A stretch of 64,000 nt of DNA, taken from Streptomyces lydicus. GTDB taxonomy: Bacteria; Actinomycetota; Actinomycetes; Streptomycetales; Streptomycetaceae. Position numbers and translations under genes: made by a program. This document shows, one piece after another, positions 26,548 to 34,856 of the stretch. Numbering within the stretch: the stretch's first letter is position 1; each line of letters starts with the position of its first letter. The stretch covers positions 3,100,001-3,164,000 of the forward strand of contig NZ_RDTE01000003.1 in the NCBI RefSeq assembly GCF_004125265.1, written 5' to 3'. The notes below the pieces were generated by a model. That model saw only the letters and a list, made by a program, of their open reading frames with translations. It was not told where the DNA came from and did no database searches.

Positions 26548-27260
26548 CACTGCTCCAGGGTGGCGAGGAGGGCGGTCGGGGCGGCAGCGCTCTCGCTGCG
26601 CCCGGCTGCCTGCTCGGGAGGGCGGCGCAGACAGCGGCGGGCGGCGGGGGTGCCGGACAGGGGCGGCAGCAGCAGCGCGGCGCCGGCCACGGCGAGTGCG
26701 GTTGCGGGGGCCACGGCCGCAGCGGTGGCGACGACGGCGGCGATACGGACGCACAGTTCCGCGAGGGCGTGGCGCAGTGACCGCTCGGGGGTGATCCCGC
26801 GTTCGCACCACAGTCGCAGCCGGTCGAAGGACCAGGCGGTCGCCCAGCCCATGAGCGGCCGGAAGAGGAGCCGGTCGACGACCCGGCCGAAGCGCCCCCA
26901 GCGCGGCCGGTAGTCGTATCCGGTGAGGAACCGCAGCGCATCGCCGTCCGGGACGTACCGCCAGTACCCGCGGCCCTCCTCGATGAGTGACAGCGGGTGT
27001 GCGGAGAAGAATCGGAGGGCTGAAGTCCGGGTGCCGTCGGGCCGGTTCCGCTCACCGGCCGAGACGCCGGTGCCGTCGACCGTGAGCAGCGGCAGGACGC
27101 GGGTGGCGTAGCGGAAGCGCTGCGGCTCCCCCGGCGCGCACGGCAGGTAGTCGATCTCACTGAACCTCAGGTCCCAGCGCTGATGCCGGTCAGGCACCTG
27201 GCTGCGGTCCCATACGTCGTCGATCCCGGCGCGGATCCGCGCCTCCACGTACAGCCTCAT
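26547..27260 (-). CDS. SRPBCC-fold (START/Bet v1-like) protein with membrane-spanning tail
   Basis: 237 residues. The N-terminal two thirds resemble a polyketide cyclase/SRPBCC ligand-binding fold: MRLYVEARIRAGIDDVWDRSQVPDRHQRWDLRFSEIDYLP, then a beta-rich middle and GRFGRVVDRLLFRPLMGWATAWSFDRLRLWCERG. The C-terminal part has hydrophobic segments (RIAAVVATAAAVAPATALAVAGAALLLPPL), suggesting membrane attachment. First gene of the three-gene TetR operon, about 56 bases after the predicted transcription start. Confidence 0.75.
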   Translation of the reverse strand: MRLYVEARIRAGIDDVWDRSQVPDRHQRWDLRFSEIDYLPCAPGEPQRFRYATRVLPLLTVDGTGVSAGERNRPDGTRTSALRFFSAHPLSLIEEGRGYWRYVPDGDALRFLTGYDYRPRWGRFGRVVDRLLFRPLMGWATAWSFDRLRLWCERGITPERSLRHALAELCVRIAAVVATAAAVAPATALAVAGAALLLPPLSGTPAARRCLRRPPEQAAGRSESAAAPTALLATLEQ

Positions 27261-27300
27261 GCGGCTTCCCCCATCCCACGAGTTCTACGAGTCCCACGAG

Positions 27301-27352
27301 CTTGAGCGACTGCTCAAAACGCAGGGTAGATCGTTTTGAGCAGTCGCTCAAG
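27301..27352 (-). promoter_or_regulatory. Twin-palindrome operator and promoter of the TetR/DUF4166 operon
   Basis: Two 21-base arms (27301-27321 and 27332-27352) are perfect inverted repeats around a ten-base centre. Each arm itself holds a 16-base palindrome of the form TTGAGC-N4-GCTCAA (27302-27317 and 27336-27351). On the minus strand TTGAGC (27351-27346) and TACCCT (27328-27323) form a -35/-10 pair with 17-base spacing, so one palindrome covers the -35 and the other lies just past the -10. This is what a tightly repressed, cooperatively bound TetR promoter looks like. Confidence 0.85.
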
Positions 27353-28089
27353 GCGGTGCGGGTGGAGGTACCGGGGCCGTACGAGGGCCGTACGGGGCCG
27401 TCGCGTCTCGCGGGCGCCCGAAAAAGGCCGTCGGCAGGGCGAGAGGGAAAGGCGGGCGAGGGGAAGAGGCGGGCGAGGCCTGGGCCGATCACGGCCTATG
27501 GACTCCCGCCGCGCAAAACCGCGGGGGAGCTTCCTGCGGGAGAGCTCCCGAAAGAGCTTGCGCTGGGCATTATCCGGAGGAGCGGCCTTCGTGGCGGCTC
27601 GGAACTCCCGGTGAACTGTGCGACGTTTTCCAGCTGGAGGCTTTCCGACCGACGACCTGGATCACCACTGCCGGCCGGGAAGGTGACCGTCTGGCGGATG
27701 CCCCCCTATCGGCGTCTCTCGCCGAAAGAATCAGGCGGCCGATTACTACGAAGCTGGATAACGCGACTCTCGGGGTGGCGGGCGAGGCACGGCGAAGAAA
27801 GAGGGGAGAGGGAAGAGGGAAAAGCCAGGAGCTGCTAAATCTGCCAGCCCCGGTGCTGCCATATCTGGCAAGCAAGGTGAGCAGCCGAGCGAGCTGAGCA
27901 AGCCGCGCTGAACAAGAGCAAGAGGGGGAAATCAGGGAAGGCGCCCCCCCCCGCCGCACAGGCAAAGAGCAGATCCTTACGGCGATTCGACGTATCGGTG
28001 GTTAGGCACTTCGACATTCCCGATGGCGCCAAAGCGGAGTGCGCGGAGCAGTAGAAGTTCGCGGAACGTCAAGCGGAGGCGGATCGGCG
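27353..28089. other. Gene-poor stretch of unusual composition
   Basis: About 740 bases. From about 27730 to 27960 the DNA is less GC-rich and Arg/Lys-coding in all frames, and carries small inverted repeats such as TGCCATATCTGGCA near 27856. One plus-strand frame is open from 27302 to 27838, but its product is basic and low complexity and it starts inside the operator, so I do not call it a gene. Confidence 0.4.
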
Positions 28090-28248
28090 TTATCGCGAGT
28101 TCCCGCGCGAGCGAAGGAAGCGCCACCCGAAGCAGAGCGCCCCCAGCGCTCCCCCGACTGCGCCGACCCCGCACATCACGGTCGCCCATGGGGCCATGAC
28201 CTGCGTGAACCACAGCAAGCTCACTACGGCCAAGGCCATGGAGAGCAA
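28090..28248 (-). CDS. Tiny membrane protein downstream of a secreted protein
   Basis: 52 residues from a TTG at 28248 with GGGGAG six bases upstream; an ATG lies three codons in. Two hydrophobic stretches (MALAVVSLLWFTQVMAPWATVM and CGVGAVGGALGALCFGWRFL) suggest a two-pass membrane protein. It lies 35 bases after the stop of the secreted protein at 28284-28787 in the same direction, so it may be co-transcribed. No family is recognised. Confidence 0.4.
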   Translation of the reverse strand: MLSMALAVVSLLWFTQVMAPWATVMCGVGAVGGALGALCFGWRFLRSRGNSR

Positions 28249-28283
28249 GCAGCGCTCCCCATGGCCCGGACCGCGGCGCCCGG

Positions 28284-28787
28284 TCAGTCCCGGATGTTGC
28301 CGCACTTGTAGGTGACGCCCTTCATTTTGATATCCCGGTACCCCGCGAAGGAGGCGAAGTCGGTGCCGCCACCGCCGCCGCCACCCTCCTTCCGGCAAGA
28401 ATAACCAAGCGCCTCAAGCTTCCCGAGATCACTCTTCGCCTGGTAGTTCTTGTACGACTTGATCATGGCGGCTCGCTTTTGCGCGGGCGTGGCTTCCTTC
28501 GCCTTCGTGTACGCATAGCAGCCGACGCTGGCTCCGATGCCTACCCACGACGCCCCCTTGGCCAGCGCCTTGGAAAGGCCTGCCGCGCCACTGCCGATTC
28601 CCAGAACCGCGCAGATTTCATCGGCTCCAGCAGCGTGAACCTGCGCTCCCGCTGCCGGCCGCGCGACGGCTGCGCCTCCTTCACCTTCCCCTGAAGCTGC
28701 GCTTGCGGTCTGCGCGCTGATGCCACACATTGCGCCGGTCATGGCGAAGGCGATCGCGGTCGAGATCCCCTTGCTTCGCATACTCAC
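28284..28787 (-). CDS. Small secreted protein of unknown function
   Basis: 167 residues from a GTG at 28787 with GGGGGA eight bases upstream. A clear Sec signal peptide (MSMRSKGISTAIAFAMTGAMCGISAQTASA) ends near residue 30. The mature part has Cys residues (DEICAVLGIG, GCYAYTK, YSCRK, YKCGNIRD) that could form two disulfides, a Gly/Ala-rich amphipathic stretch (GLSKALAKGASWVGIGASVG) and a run of eight Gly before TDFASFAGYRDIK. I do not recognise the family. The Gly-rich helix is reminiscent of small bacteriocin-like peptides, but that is speculation. Confidence 0.65.
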   Translation of the reverse strand: MSMRSKGISTAIAFAMTGAMCGISAQTASAASGEGEGGAAVARPAAGAQVHAAGADEICAVLGIGSGAAGLSKALAKGASWVGIGASVGCYAYTKAKEATPAQKRAAMIKSYKNYQAKSDLGKLEALGYSCRKEGGGGGGGTDFASFAGYRDIKMKGVTYKCGNIRD

Positions 28788-29023
28788 GAAGTCAATCCCC
28801 CAATAACACTCTGAAGTGTGTTGATCTTTAGGGGAAGGACGCTACCAGCGCGTTCATATGCACGCAATGAGTTTGCTGGAAAGAGAGATTCCTTAACGAG
28901 GCCGGCTCCACGGAATCGGATGAACTTCGCGTAATTTGCACTATCCCGCATACCTGGCGTCCCGGCCGTGGACAGACATAAACCGTTCGGCGGCGATTTG
29001 GGCCGATCATGCCGGCCGCGCCC

Positions 29024-29497
29024 TCACGCCCCACCGGGGCCCTCGAGCCGTTCCGTCGGACCGCCGAAGGGCAGGAACGTGGTCCGGGCGGCAAGGAGCC
29101 AGACGCCGTCGACCTTGCGGAAGGTGTCCTCGTAGTGCCCCACTTGGGTCGGCGGCCGGGGCGGCGCCATGCCCTCCTGGTAGCCGTCGACCCGGTAGGT
29201 GGCGAAGTAGGCGGTGGCGGTGGCCGTCGTCGAAGAGGTGACGGAGACCAGGATGTTGGTGCACATACGGCGCGACAGCCGGTCCGCCGGCCGGGAGCCG
29301 AAGTAGTCGCGGAGCGCGTCCCGCCCCTGCACCCGGCGGTCGCCGTGCGGCCACTCCCAGACCCCGTCGGGGGTGAACAGATCTGCCACCGATCCCGGGT
29401 CCCCGAGATCGAGCCGGCGGACGAACTCGACGATCAGACGCTCGCAGGCCCGCTCGGCGAGCAGGCATTCCATGGGGTCAAGAGCTTCGGCTGTCAT
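29024..29497 (-). CDS. SnoaL-like / NTF2-fold protein
   Basis: 157 residues from an ATG at 29497. ERACERLIVEFVRRLDLGDPGSVADLFTPDGVWEWPHGDRRVQGRDALRDYFGSRP is the classic SnoaL-like start, followed by TNILVSVTSSTTATATAYFATYRVD and VGHYEDTFRKVDGVWLLAARTTFLPF. The cone-shaped fold binds small hydrophobic molecules and is used by cyclases and dehydratases; Asp and His positions here are compatible with either. Adjacent genes give no pathway clue. Confidence 0.85.
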   Translation of the reverse strand: MTAEALDPMECLLAERACERLIVEFVRRLDLGDPGSVADLFTPDGVWEWPHGDRRVQGRDALRDYFGSRPADRLSRRMCTNILVSVTSSTTATATAYFATYRVDGYQEGMAPPRPPTQVGHYEDTFRKVDGVWLLAARTTFLPFGGPTERLEGPGGA

Positions 29498-29578
29498 CCC
29501 CACTTGGTACCAGCGCCGGACGCACCGCCACCACGGCTTTGCGGGCGGCGGTGGCGCTACCGCCCACGATGACGGGCG

Positions 29579-29782
29579 CTACCGCTCGCGATGGCGCGGG
29601 CAGGCGCAGGGCGGCCAGGCCTGGCTGAGCCCGTAGAGGTCGAACCGGTCACCGGCCACGACATGGACCGGCGCCCGCTCCTCCTTCACGATGCCGTCGC
29701 GGGTCGCGGTGTAGACCCGCAGTGTCATCAAGGACTGCCGGGGCGGCTCCGGCGTACCCGGTGACGTACGACCGGCGCTCAC
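29579..29782 (-). CDS. Small hypothetical protein, coupled partner in XRE locus 3
   Basis: 67 residues from a GTG at 29782 whose GTGA overlaps the previous stop. LRVYTATRDGIVKEERAPVHVVAGDRFD is a short beta-rich domain followed by SQAWPPCACPRHRER, a Cys-x-Cys-x-x-His end that could bind metal. Pairs of this type and the gene at 29779-30066 are common beside Scr1-type regulators in Streptomyces. The function is unknown. Confidence 0.6.
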   Translation of the reverse strand: MSAGRTSPGTPEPPRQSLMTLRVYTATRDGIVKEERAPVHVVAGDRFDLYGLSQAWPPCACPRHRER

Positions 29783-30066
29783 CAAACCACCTCGGCGGGC
29801 TGCGGCTGCCGCTCGTACGCGGCGTAGTAGGGGCGGACGAGGGGTGACGCGTCACCGTCCAGCCGTGGTTCGACGGGCCTGCGGCGGCGCACCCGGCCCG
29901 GCAGCGGCGGCGGGTTCCACGGCCGCACGAAGACCGTACGGGCGGCCGCCGGGCCGCAGCACGGGGAGGGCACAGCCGCCCGGTGCCGCCCCGGCGCTCG
30001 CGGGATCACTCGCGGGATGAGTAAAGCCCGCACCCACGCGAGGCAACGGGCAATAGGCTGAACCAT
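29779..30066 (-). CDS. Small Arg/Pro-rich protein divergent from XRE locus 3
   Basis: 95 residues from an ATG at 30066 with GGAG seven bases upstream. Basic and Pro-rich, ending LDGDASPLVRPYYAAYERQPQPAEVVW. The motif D-G-x-A/D-x-x-LVRPY followed by E is shared by many small Streptomyces proteins encoded beside DUF5753/DUF397 loci. Divergent from the regulator gene across 190 bases. Confidence 0.62.
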   Translation of the reverse strand: MVQPIARCLAWVRALLIPRVIPRAPGRHRAAVPSPCCGPAAARTVFVRPWNPPPLPGRVRRRRPVEPRLDGDASPLVRPYYAAYERQPQPAEVVW

Positions 30067-30257
30067 GTTGACGCTCCTGTGCATTTCGCGGCGTTGACCA
30101 TGCCCCGGGGTCGTTCGCGCGACCGCCGGGGCCCCTTGCCGTCCGCCCCACCTTCGAGCGGATCGTCACTTTCCGTGTCCATATCGTTGCCCTGCGGCGT
30201 ACGCTGCGAAAGGGGGTAGCTCCTTACTCCCGCAGCCGTAAGGACGGAAGTGAGGCT

Positions 30258-31202
30258 GTGGCCAAAGAAATTGATCCCTCGGCATCGATGGCGGCGCTCT
30301 TCGCCACTCGCCTGCGCAGACTGCGTCTGAATGCCGGTCTCACACAGACTCAGCTGGGCCGCCGGGCGCATACGCACCCCACCCGGATCAACCAGCTCGA
30401 ACGGACCACCGGCGCCAAGCCGACACTGGAGCTGACCCGAGTCCTGGACAAGGCGGTGGGCGCCGACGACTTGCTCATCGAGTTGTGGCCGTACATCCGG
30501 CAAGAGGTGTTCCCTTACTGGTCTCGGGCCGTCATGGAATGGCTGGAGCGGGCGACGGATATCAGGCAGTACGCGGGCAGCACCATGCCCGGACTCCTGC
30601 AGACAGAGGGCTTCGCGCGAGCACTGTTGAGCCTTGGTCGGACACTCGAATCGGCCGAGCAGCTGGAGGAGCGTGTGACCGCGCGACTTGGACGCCAGGT
30701 GAGGTTGTACCAAGAAGATGGGCCCAGGCTGTGGGCCGTTATCGACGAGTCCGTGCTGATGCGACCCATTGGCGATGCGGATGAGATGCACGGTCAGCTC
30801 GCCTGGCTTCTTGAGGCAGCTCGGCACCCCCGGATCACTCTTCAGGTGCTGCCGTTCAGCAGCGGCGGACACAGCCTGATGGGAAGGTCGCTCACGCTGG
30901 CGAGGCTGCCGAACGGGGCGGAGTCGGCTTACGTGGAGGTTGCCGACTTCGGCCAACTCTTCGATGAACCAGCAGAGGTGACAACGTACTCGGTAACTTA
31001 CGATCAGCTTCGGGCTCTGTCCCTGCCTCCGAGCACGTCGCTCGACCTGATCCGATCCGTGATGGAGGGCACCCACCATGCTGAGCGCATCCCGTCCCGA
31101 CCTGAGCGCCGCCGCCTGGCGCAAATCCAGCTACAGCAACCAGGAGGGTGGCGAGTGCGTCGAGGTCTCGGACGGCCACACCGGCCTGATCCCTGTGCGT
31201 GA
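30258..31202 (+). CDS. XRE-family regulator with DUF5753 (Scr1-type), locus 3
   Basis: 314 residues from a GTG at 30258. The helix-turn-helix is RLRRLRLNAGLTQTQLGRRAHTHPTRINQLERTTGAKPT. The DUF5753 domain includes YWSRAVMEWLERATDIRQYAGSTMPGLLQTEGFARALL, WAVIDESVLMRPIG and ARHPRITLQVLPFSSGGHSLMGRSLTLARLPNG. Its C-terminal 40 residues read through the first 125 bases of the DUF397 gene in another frame, giving an Arg-rich tail (RIPSRPERRRLAQIQL...) that family members usually lack; a stop before 31078 may have been lost. It likely regulates the two DUF397 genes downstream. Confidence 0.88.
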   Translation: MAKEIDPSASMAALFATRLRRLRLNAGLTQTQLGRRAHTHPTRINQLERTTGAKPTLELTRVLDKAVGADDLLIELWPYIRQEVFPYWSRAVMEWLERATDIRQYAGSTMPGLLQTEGFARALLSLGRTLESAEQLEERVTARLGRQVRLYQEDGPRLWAVIDESVLMRPIGDADEMHGQLAWLLEAARHPRITLQVLPFSSGGHSLMGRSLTLARLPNGAESAYVEVADFGQLFDEPAEVTTYSVTYDQLRALSLPPSTSLDLIRSVMEGTHHAERIPSRPERRRLAQIQLQQPGGWRVRRGLGRPHRPDPCA

Positions 31203-31296
31203 TTCCAAGACCCCGGACGGCCCCACTCTTGCCTTTCCGCACCAGGCCTGGACCACGTTCATAACAGGCGTGAAAGCTGACCGGTTCACATGCTGA
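31078..31296 (+). CDS. DUF397 protein, first of a tandem pair
   Basis: 72 residues: LSAAAWRKSSYSNQEGGECVEVSDGHTGLIPVRDSKTPDGPTLAFPHQAWTTFITGVK, the full DUF397 signature (WxKSSYS, GGxCVEV, VRDSK, final W..F). DUF397 proteins pair with DUF5753 regulators (Scr1/Scr2, WhiJ-type loci) and can relieve or modify DNA binding. It starts inside the regulator gene and ends overlapping the second DUF397 gene by seven bases. Confidence 0.92.
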   Translation: MLSASRPDLSAAAWRKSSYSNQEGGECVEVSDGHTGLIPVRDSKTPDGPTLAFPHQAWTTFITGVKADRFTC

Positions 31297-31511
31297 GCAC
31301 ATCCCGTCCCGACCTGAGCGCCGCCGCCTGGCGCAAGTCCAGCTACAGCAACAAGGAGGGTGGCGACTGCGTAGAGGTCGCCGACGGCTACCCCGCCCTC
31401 GTCCCCGTCCGTGACAGCAAGAACCCCCACGGCTCCGCCCTGCTCGTCCCGGCCCCCGCCTGGGCCGCCTTCATAGCCGGCCTGAAGGGTGCGCGCCCCG
31501 CAGGCAGGTGA
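31290..31511 (+). CDS. DUF397 protein, second of a tandem pair
   Basis: 73 residues, closely similar to the preceding gene over its whole length (LSTSRPDLSAAAWRKSSYSNKEGGDCVEVADG...VRDSK). The first 80 bases of the two genes are nearly identical at DNA level, so the pair arose by recent tandem duplication. Differences are concentrated in the C-terminal half (ALLVPAPAWAAFIAGLKGARP). Confidence 0.92.
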   Translation: MLSTSRPDLSAAAWRKSSYSNKEGGDCVEVADGYPALVPVRDSKNPHGSALLVPAPAWAAFIAGLKGARPAGR

Positions 31512-31563
31512 CATCCGTGCGGTGCCCGGGAACAGATTGGCGTTTCCGGGCACTGACATAGGT

Positions 31564-32976
31564 ATGAGTGAGAACAGCGCATTCGGCGACTCCGGCGGCT
31601 TTCGGACCGAGCACGACTCCATGGGCGAGGTGCAGGTGCCCGCGTATGCGAAATGGCGGGCGCAGACGCAGCGTGCGGTGGAGAACTTTCCGGTCTCGGG
31701 GCAGCGGCTGGAGCGGGCGCACATCGAGGCGCTGGCCCGGATCAAGGGGGCGGCGGCCAAGGTGAACGGCGAGCTGGGGGTGCTGGAGAAGGACATCGCG
31801 GAGGCCGTGCAGGAGGCCGCCGCGGCGGTCGCGGAGGGGCAGTGGGACGACCACTTCCCCGTCGACGTGTTCCAGACCGGGTCCGGGACGTCGTCGAACA
31901 TGAACACCAACGAGGTCATCGCGACGCTGGCGGGTGAGCGGCTGGGCCGGGAGGTCCATCCGAACGACCATGTCAATGCGAGTCAGTCGTCCAATGACGT
32001 CTTTCCGTCCTCGATTCATATCGCGGCGACATCGGCGGTCCTCAACGATCTGATTCCGGCGCTGGAGCATCTGGCGGAGGCGCTGGAGCGCAAGGCGGAG
32101 GAGTTCGCCGAGGTCGTGAAGTCGGGGCGGACGCATCTGATGGATGCGACGCCGGTGACGCTGGGGCAGGAGTTCGGCGGCTATGCCGCGCAGGTGCGCT
32201 ACGGCGTCGAGCGGCTGCGGGCGTCGCTGCCGCGGCTGGCGGAACTGCCGCTGGGCGGTACGGCGGTGGGGACGGGGATCAACACCCCGCCCGGGTTCCC
32301 GGCCGCGGTCATCGCCGAAGTGGCGCGGGCGACGGGGCTGCCGCTGACCGAGGCGCGCGATCACTTCGAGGCGCAGGGGGCGCGCGACGGGATCGTCGAG
32401 ACGAGCGGGCAGCTGCGGACGATCGGCGTCGGGCTGACGAAGATCGCCAACGATCTGCGGTGGATGGCGTCCGGGCCGCGCACCGGGCTCGCGGAGATCG
32501 CGCTGCCGGATCTGCAGCCGGGCTCGTCGATCATGCCGGGGAAGGTCAACCCGGTGATCCCGGAGGCGGTGTTGATGGTGGCGGCGCAGGTCACCGGCAA
32601 TGACGCGACGGTGGCGGCGGCCGGGGCAGCCGGCAACTTCGAGCTGAATGTGATGCTGCCGGTGATCGGGAAGAACGTGCTGGAGTCGGTGCGGCTGCTG
32701 GCCAATGTCTCCCGGCTGCTGGCGGACCGTACGGTCGACGGGATCACCGCGAACGCGGAACGCGCCCGGGAGTACGCGGAGTCGTCGCCGTCGGTCGTCA
32801 CCCCGCTCAACAAGTACCTCGGGTACGAGGAGGCGGCGAAGGTCGCCAAGAGGTCGCTGGCCGAGCGGAAGACCATCCGTGAGGTGGTCCTGGAGGGCGG
32901 CTATGTCGAGCGGGGGCTGCTGAGCGAGGAGCAGTTGGACGAGGCGCTGGACGTGCTGCGGATGACGCGGCTCTGA
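31564..32976 (+). CDS. fumC: Class II fumarate hydratase
   Basis: 470 residues from an ATG at 31564. The iron-free, oxygen-stable fumarase of the TCA cycle. Family motifs are TGSGTSSNMNTNEVIATLAGERLG, HPNDHVNASQSSNDVFPSS, SGRTHLMDATPVTLGQEFGGY and the signature GSSIMPGKVNPVIPEAV. Together with the iron-sulfur fumarase at 21135 it gives the cell two enzymes for the same step, useful under differing iron or oxygen stress. A hairpin follows. Confidence 0.96.
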   Translation: MSENSAFGDSGGFRTEHDSMGEVQVPAYAKWRAQTQRAVENFPVSGQRLERAHIEALARIKGAAAKVNGELGVLEKDIAEAVQEAAAAVAEGQWDDHFPVDVFQTGSGTSSNMNTNEVIATLAGERLGREVHPNDHVNASQSSNDVFPSSIHIAATSAVLNDLIPALEHLAEALERKAEEFAEVVKSGRTHLMDATPVTLGQEFGGYAAQVRYGVERLRASLPRLAELPLGGTAVGTGINTPPGFPAAVIAEVARATGLPLTEARDHFEAQGARDGIVETSGQLRTIGVGLTKIANDLRWMASGPRTGLAEIALPDLQPGSSIMPGKVNPVIPEAVLMVAAQVTGNDATVAAAGAAGNFELNVMLPVIGKNVLESVRLLANVSRLLADRTVDGITANAERAREYAESSPSVVTPLNKYLGYEEAAKVAKRSLAERKTIREVVLEGGYVERGLLSEEQLDEALDVLRMTRL

Positions 32977-33007
32977 GCCGGGCGGCCCCTCCGGGCGGCC
33001 CCTCACC

Positions 33008-33037
33008 CCCGCGCCGATGCTTCTGTTGCGGCGCGGG
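33008..33037 (+). terminator. Hairpin terminator of fumC
   Basis: A nine-base-pair perfect stem (CCCGCGCCG and complement) with a 12-base loop lies about 30 bases after the stop codon, followed by TTCCGGG. Confidence 0.6.
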
Positions 33038-33127
33038 TTCCGGGCGGCGGCCCTCATTATCATGCCCGTAACGCCCGGTGCGTCTCATGTCACGGCGCGC
33101 GTCATGCCGCGCAACTAAGATCTGCGC

Positions 33128-33871
33128 ATGACAGCGGACATGGTGGACACGACGGAAGGCGAGACGCCCGGCGGACGCGGGACGGCCGGGGCGGGGCAGG
33201 CGGCGGGCGGTGCGGCCGAGGCGTCACACTGGGCGCCGGGGGACCACATCCTGTGGCGCTACCGCGACAACGCCGACGCCGGACGGTTCCACATCTGTCG
33301 TCCGATGACCGTTGTCCAGGACACCGACGAACTGCTCGCGGTGTGGATGGCGCCGGGCACGCCCTGCATCAAGCCGGTGCTCGCCGACGGCACGCCGGTG
33401 CACCGTGAGCCGCTGTCCACCCGCTACACCAAACCGCGCCGGACCAGCCACGACCAGTGGTTCGGTACCGGTGTGCTGAAGCTGGCCCGGCCCGGTGACC
33501 CGTGGTCGGTGTGGCTGTTCTGGGAACACGGCTGGCAGTTCAAGAACTGGTACGTCAATCTGGAGGAGCCGCGCCGCCGTTGGGCGGGCGGCATTGACTC
33601 CGAGGACCACTTTCTCGACATCTGTGTCTATCCGGACCGGCACTGGGAGTGGCGGGACGAGGACGAGTTCGCACAGGCGCAGCGGGACGGGCTGATGACC
33701 GACGCACAGGCCGCCGAGGTCAGATCGGCCGGCCGGGCTGCGATCGCACAGATCACGGCCTGGCGTGAGCCGTACGCGGACGGCTGGGAGGACTGGCGGC
33801 CCGATCCGGCCTGGGAGGTTCCCCGGCTCCCGGAGGACTGGGACCGCGCACCGGATCGTTTGCGGTCGTGA
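33128..33871 (+). CDS. DUF402 domain protein (phosphohydrolase-like fold)
   Basis: 247 residues. A 35-residue Gly/Ala-rich N-terminus precedes the DUF402 region: ILWRYRDNADAGRFHICRPMTVVQDTDELLAVWMAPGTPCIKPVL, WSVWLFWEHGWQFKNWYVNLEEPRRRWAGGIDSEDHFLDICVYPDRHWEWRDEDEFAQA. The Asp/Glu cluster in LDICVYPD...WRDEDEF is the metal-binding pattern of the related nucleoside di/triphosphatases. Substrate unknown. It lies between fumC and a methyltransferase, all on one strand but with separate spacing. Confidence 0.88.
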   Translation: MTADMVDTTEGETPGGRGTAGAGQAAGGAAEASHWAPGDHILWRYRDNADAGRFHICRPMTVVQDTDELLAVWMAPGTPCIKPVLADGTPVHREPLSTRYTKPRRTSHDQWFGTGVLKLARPGDPWSVWLFWEHGWQFKNWYVNLEEPRRRWAGGIDSEDHFLDICVYPDRHWEWRDEDEFAQAQRDGLMTDAQAAEVRSAGRAAIAQITAWREPYADGWEDWRPDPAWEVPRLPEDWDRAPDRLRS

Positions 33872-34082
33872 GGGAGCGAAGTGAAACCACACGAGTGAAG
33901 GGGGCGAACCGTGGGAAGCTGCGCCTATGGGCAATGCTGTTTCCTGCGGGGCGAGGAGCGGGGCCGAGCCCCCTTGCTGCGCCCCGGGTCTTCAAACGTA
34001 GGATCGTCCTCCGCAAGACTGCACAGGCGCAACTCCAGAACGGGAAAACGAACTTGACTGCGGTCGCAGGAGGCGCGAGGTC

Positions 34083-34766
34083 GTGAGTGCAACTCACTAC
34101 GACGGATACGAGGGGCTCAACCGGTTAGCACTGGACCGGGCCGGCCAGGCCGAGGCGTTCGACGCCATCGGCGACCGGTACGACGACGCCTTCCCGCACA
34201 AGGAGGGCCAGCTCGCCTCGGGCACCTGGCTGGCCGACACCCTCCCCGCAGGCTCACGCATCCTGGATCTCGGATGCGGTACGGGCCTGCCGACCGCCCG
34301 TCAGCTCTCGGACGCCGGACACCGCGTCGTGGGAATCGATCTCTCCCCCTCGATGGTCGCACTGGCCCGGGAGAACGTCCCGGACGCCGACTTCCACCGG
34401 CTGGACATCGCCGATCTGCGCAGCGGCCGGCTCGGCGGCCCCGGCTCTTTCGACGGAATCGCCGCTTATTTTTGCCTTCTGATGATGCCCCGTGCGGAAA
34501 TCCCTTACGCACTGGGCATGCTCCATGATCTGCTACGTCCCGAGGGGCTGCTCGCCCTGTCCATGGTCGAGGCGGATGTGGACGACTTCACCATTCCGTT
34601 CCTGGGCAATCCGATCCGGGTATCGGGTTACCTGCGGGACGACCTGCGCCGGGTCGTGCACGACGCGGGTTTCGACGTCGTCGGGGAGGATGCCTACGCA
34701 TACGCCCCGTCGAGTACGGACGTACCACCCGAGATCCAGCTCTTTCTGCACCTGCGACGCGCCTGA
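34083..34766 (+). CDS. Class I SAM-dependent methyltransferase
   Basis: 227 residues from a GTG at 34083. SAM-binding motif I is RILDLGCGTGLPTARQLSDAGHRVVGIDLSPSMVALAREN, motif II ADFHRLDIADLRS, and motif III region EGLLALSMVEADVDDFTIPFLG. No target-specific domain is visible, so the substrate is unknown. It ends 90 bases before the SpoIIE phosphatase gene and the two may share a transcript. Confidence 0.88.
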   Translation: MSATHYDGYEGLNRLALDRAGQAEAFDAIGDRYDDAFPHKEGQLASGTWLADTLPAGSRILDLGCGTGLPTARQLSDAGHRVVGIDLSPSMVALARENVPDADFHRLDIADLRSGRLGGPGSFDGIAAYFCLLMMPRAEIPYALGMLHDLLRPEGLLALSMVEADVDDFTIPFLGNPIRVSGYLRDDLRRVVHDAGFDVVGEDAYAYAPSSTDVPPEIQLFLHLRRA

Positions 34767-34856
34767 CACGCAGCGCGTTGGGCGCGTCCCGTACGGGAGG
34801 CGCGCTCGCAACGCGGCGCGTTCGGCGCACAGCCCCGGACGGATGGAATCCCACGC

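Noticed and set aside
27302..27838. Plus-strand open frame of 178 codons next to the TetR operator
   Set aside because: It begins inside the operator palindrome, has no ribosome site, and its product is basic low-complexity sequence.
27730..27960. Possible small RNA or phage remnant in less GC-rich DNA
   Set aside because: Composition is odd, but I found no promoter-terminator pair, coding match or conserved structure to support a call.
33868..34086. Small open frame between the DUF402 and methyltransferase genes
   Set aside because: No ribosome site and no recognisable domain; it overlaps the next start by four bases, but the composition looks like leader DNA.
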